DNA of 64,000 nucleotides. Origin: Cephalotus follicularis (taxonomy: Eukaryota > Streptophyta > Magnoliopsida > Oxalidales > Cephalotaceae). The position numbers were made by a program, and so were the translations under genes. The notes under the pieces are model-generated. The model ran no database searches. It was given only the letters and a program-made list of their open reading frames with translations, and was not told the origin of the DNA. Positions within the stretch are counted from its first letter, which is position 1, and the number at the start of each line of letters is the position of its first letter. The stretch covers positions 84,644 through 148,643 of the forward strand of contig BDDD01002394.1 of NCBI GenBank assembly GCA_001972305.1, written 5' to 3'. Positions 63,058 through 64,000 of this stretch are shown here, one piece after another.

Positions 63058-64000
63058 AATGGACGGTCGTAGAAGCAGAACTACACGAGGAGCAAGAGCC
63101 GAACCGTAGACTAGACGTACTAGATCAAAGAGAGGTGCAGAAGAAACAAATGCAGCCCAAGAGACAGAAGCTACAGCTCTGGATCAACGGGAATCTAGGG
63201 GCCTAATGAGAAGAATGCGGGCAATGATGAGCCGAATAAGTGAATTCATGCAGCGTCATGCTACTACATCAGAACAGACCTCAGATGCCAGACCGGATAG
63301 ACGTGCAGCTGAAGCACCTGAACAACCTCCGGCGACGAGACCTCTTAGGCATTCTATGATGACAAGAAGATCGGTTGACCAACCCTCACGCCTAGAGGAT
63401 CCTTTAGTCAGGTTTTTAAGACTGAATCCCCCAGTGTTCACCGGAGATGCAGATACTGTAGTAGCTGAGATATGGATAATGCAAATTGAGAAGATTTTCA
63501 CTGTATTGGAGTGTTCTGATTCTCAAAAAATACTCTTTGCCACATATATATTGCAAGGCGAAGCAGATCACTGGTGGAAAATGATTGATGAGACATGGAA
63601 ACGGTCGGGGATAGTCAGAACGTGGGATAAATTTAAAGAAGAATTTAATGAACAGTATTTTCCCGAGGCAAAAGTGGACAGAAGAGAAGCCGAATTTCTT
63701 AACTTTACCTAGGACGATATGACAATAGGCTAGTAAGAGGCTAAATTTGTTGAACTGGAAAGAGTAGCTCCCCATATGGTCGACACTGAAACAAGGAAGG
63801 CCAAGAAGTTTCTTATTGGCCTCAAACCCGAAATCAGACAGCAGTTGGTACCTCTCCGATTGAGATATATTTTCGAGGTGTCTAGCCGAGCCAGAGACAT
63901 TGAAGCTGTGACTAATGAGATACAGAGACTGAGGATCTAGGCAAGAGATAAGAGATCAGCATCCCCAAGTGGACAATCTGGTAGAAGCTCTGGTGGTAGC
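63058..64000 (+). pseudogene. Element C gag (incomplete at window end)
   Basis: An ATG at 63058 (MDGRRSRTTRGARAEP) starts a basic leader. The Retrotrans_gag core follows: LRLNPPVFTGDAD, AEIWIMQIEKIFTVLEC, GEADHWWKM, TWDKFKEEFNEQYFP, and AKKFLIGLKPEIRQQLVPL further on, ending in a Ser/Gly-rich linker at the edge. The motif order matches the gag of element A. A few breaks are present. Confidence 0.85.

Larger units (their letters stand above)
59885..64000 (+). mobile_element. Ty3/gypsy Tekay-like element C, 5' part, runs off the window
   Basis: The 5' LTR (59885-62931), primer site and gag are present; the rest lies beyond the window. LTR ends and leader resemble element B, so B and C belong to the same or sister families. 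It is inserted in the opposite orientation to B, 231 bp away. Confidence 0.88.

Overview
The window is nuclear DNA from a flowering plant, most likely a eudicot. It shows plant Ty3/gypsy (Tekay/Del and Tat lineages) and Ty1/copia retrotransposons, initiator-Met-tRNA primer sites (TGGTATCAGAGC), a Tourist-like MITE and AT-rich plant-style introns. Apart from one host gene, nearly everything is transposable-element DNA, much of it nested. I could not identify the species.

The one host gene is a class-B ADP-ribosylation factor (ARFB1 type) on the minus strand. Six coding exons lie at 49558-49502, 45999-45909, 22308-22193, 21961-21902, 21824-21759 and 20888-20697. They total 582 coding bases (193 codons plus stop), stay in frame, keep all GTPase motifs, and every intron is GT-AG. 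Intron 2 is 23.6 kb and holds a stack of elements: an old Tat-lineage gypsy remnant (about 23000-45650) interrupted by a copia element (23909-33990), a solo LTR (35442-37972), a Tourist-like MITE (38807-39014) and a young minus-strand copia element (39342-44406). The first copia element itself holds a roughly 1 kb non-autonomous DNA transposon (26316-31721), which holds another copia element (27209-31564).

Layout from left to right: 1-10644 is the 5' part of a minus-strand Tekay/Del-like element. It has a near-perfect 1732-bp tandem duplication covering its gag, primer site and LTR end, and its LTR is split by a solo LTR (5133-8381). Positions 11139-19422 are a complete-ended Tat-lineage element with twin 852-bp LTRs, dual RNase H, integrase and an antisense, apparently spliced gene with its own TATA box. 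Positions 19423-20696 are flanking DNA, and 20697-49558 is the ARFB1 gene. From about 50020 comes a piece of another Tat-type LTR, split by a minus-strand Tekay-like element (50234-59653, perfect 5-bp target duplication) and then by a plus-strand relative (59885 to the window end), of which the 5' LTR, primer site and gag start are visible.

Most unusual points: an intact small GTPase gene with a giant element-filled intron; a cluster of 14-bp palindromes (AACAGTCGACTGTT) at 21-bp phasing in one LTR; a CTGCC/GGCAG hairpin shared by LTRs of different families; and the antisense spliced gene of the Tat element. Element ages quoted are rough, from LTR differences counted by eye and an assumed rate of 1.3e-8 substitutions per site per year.
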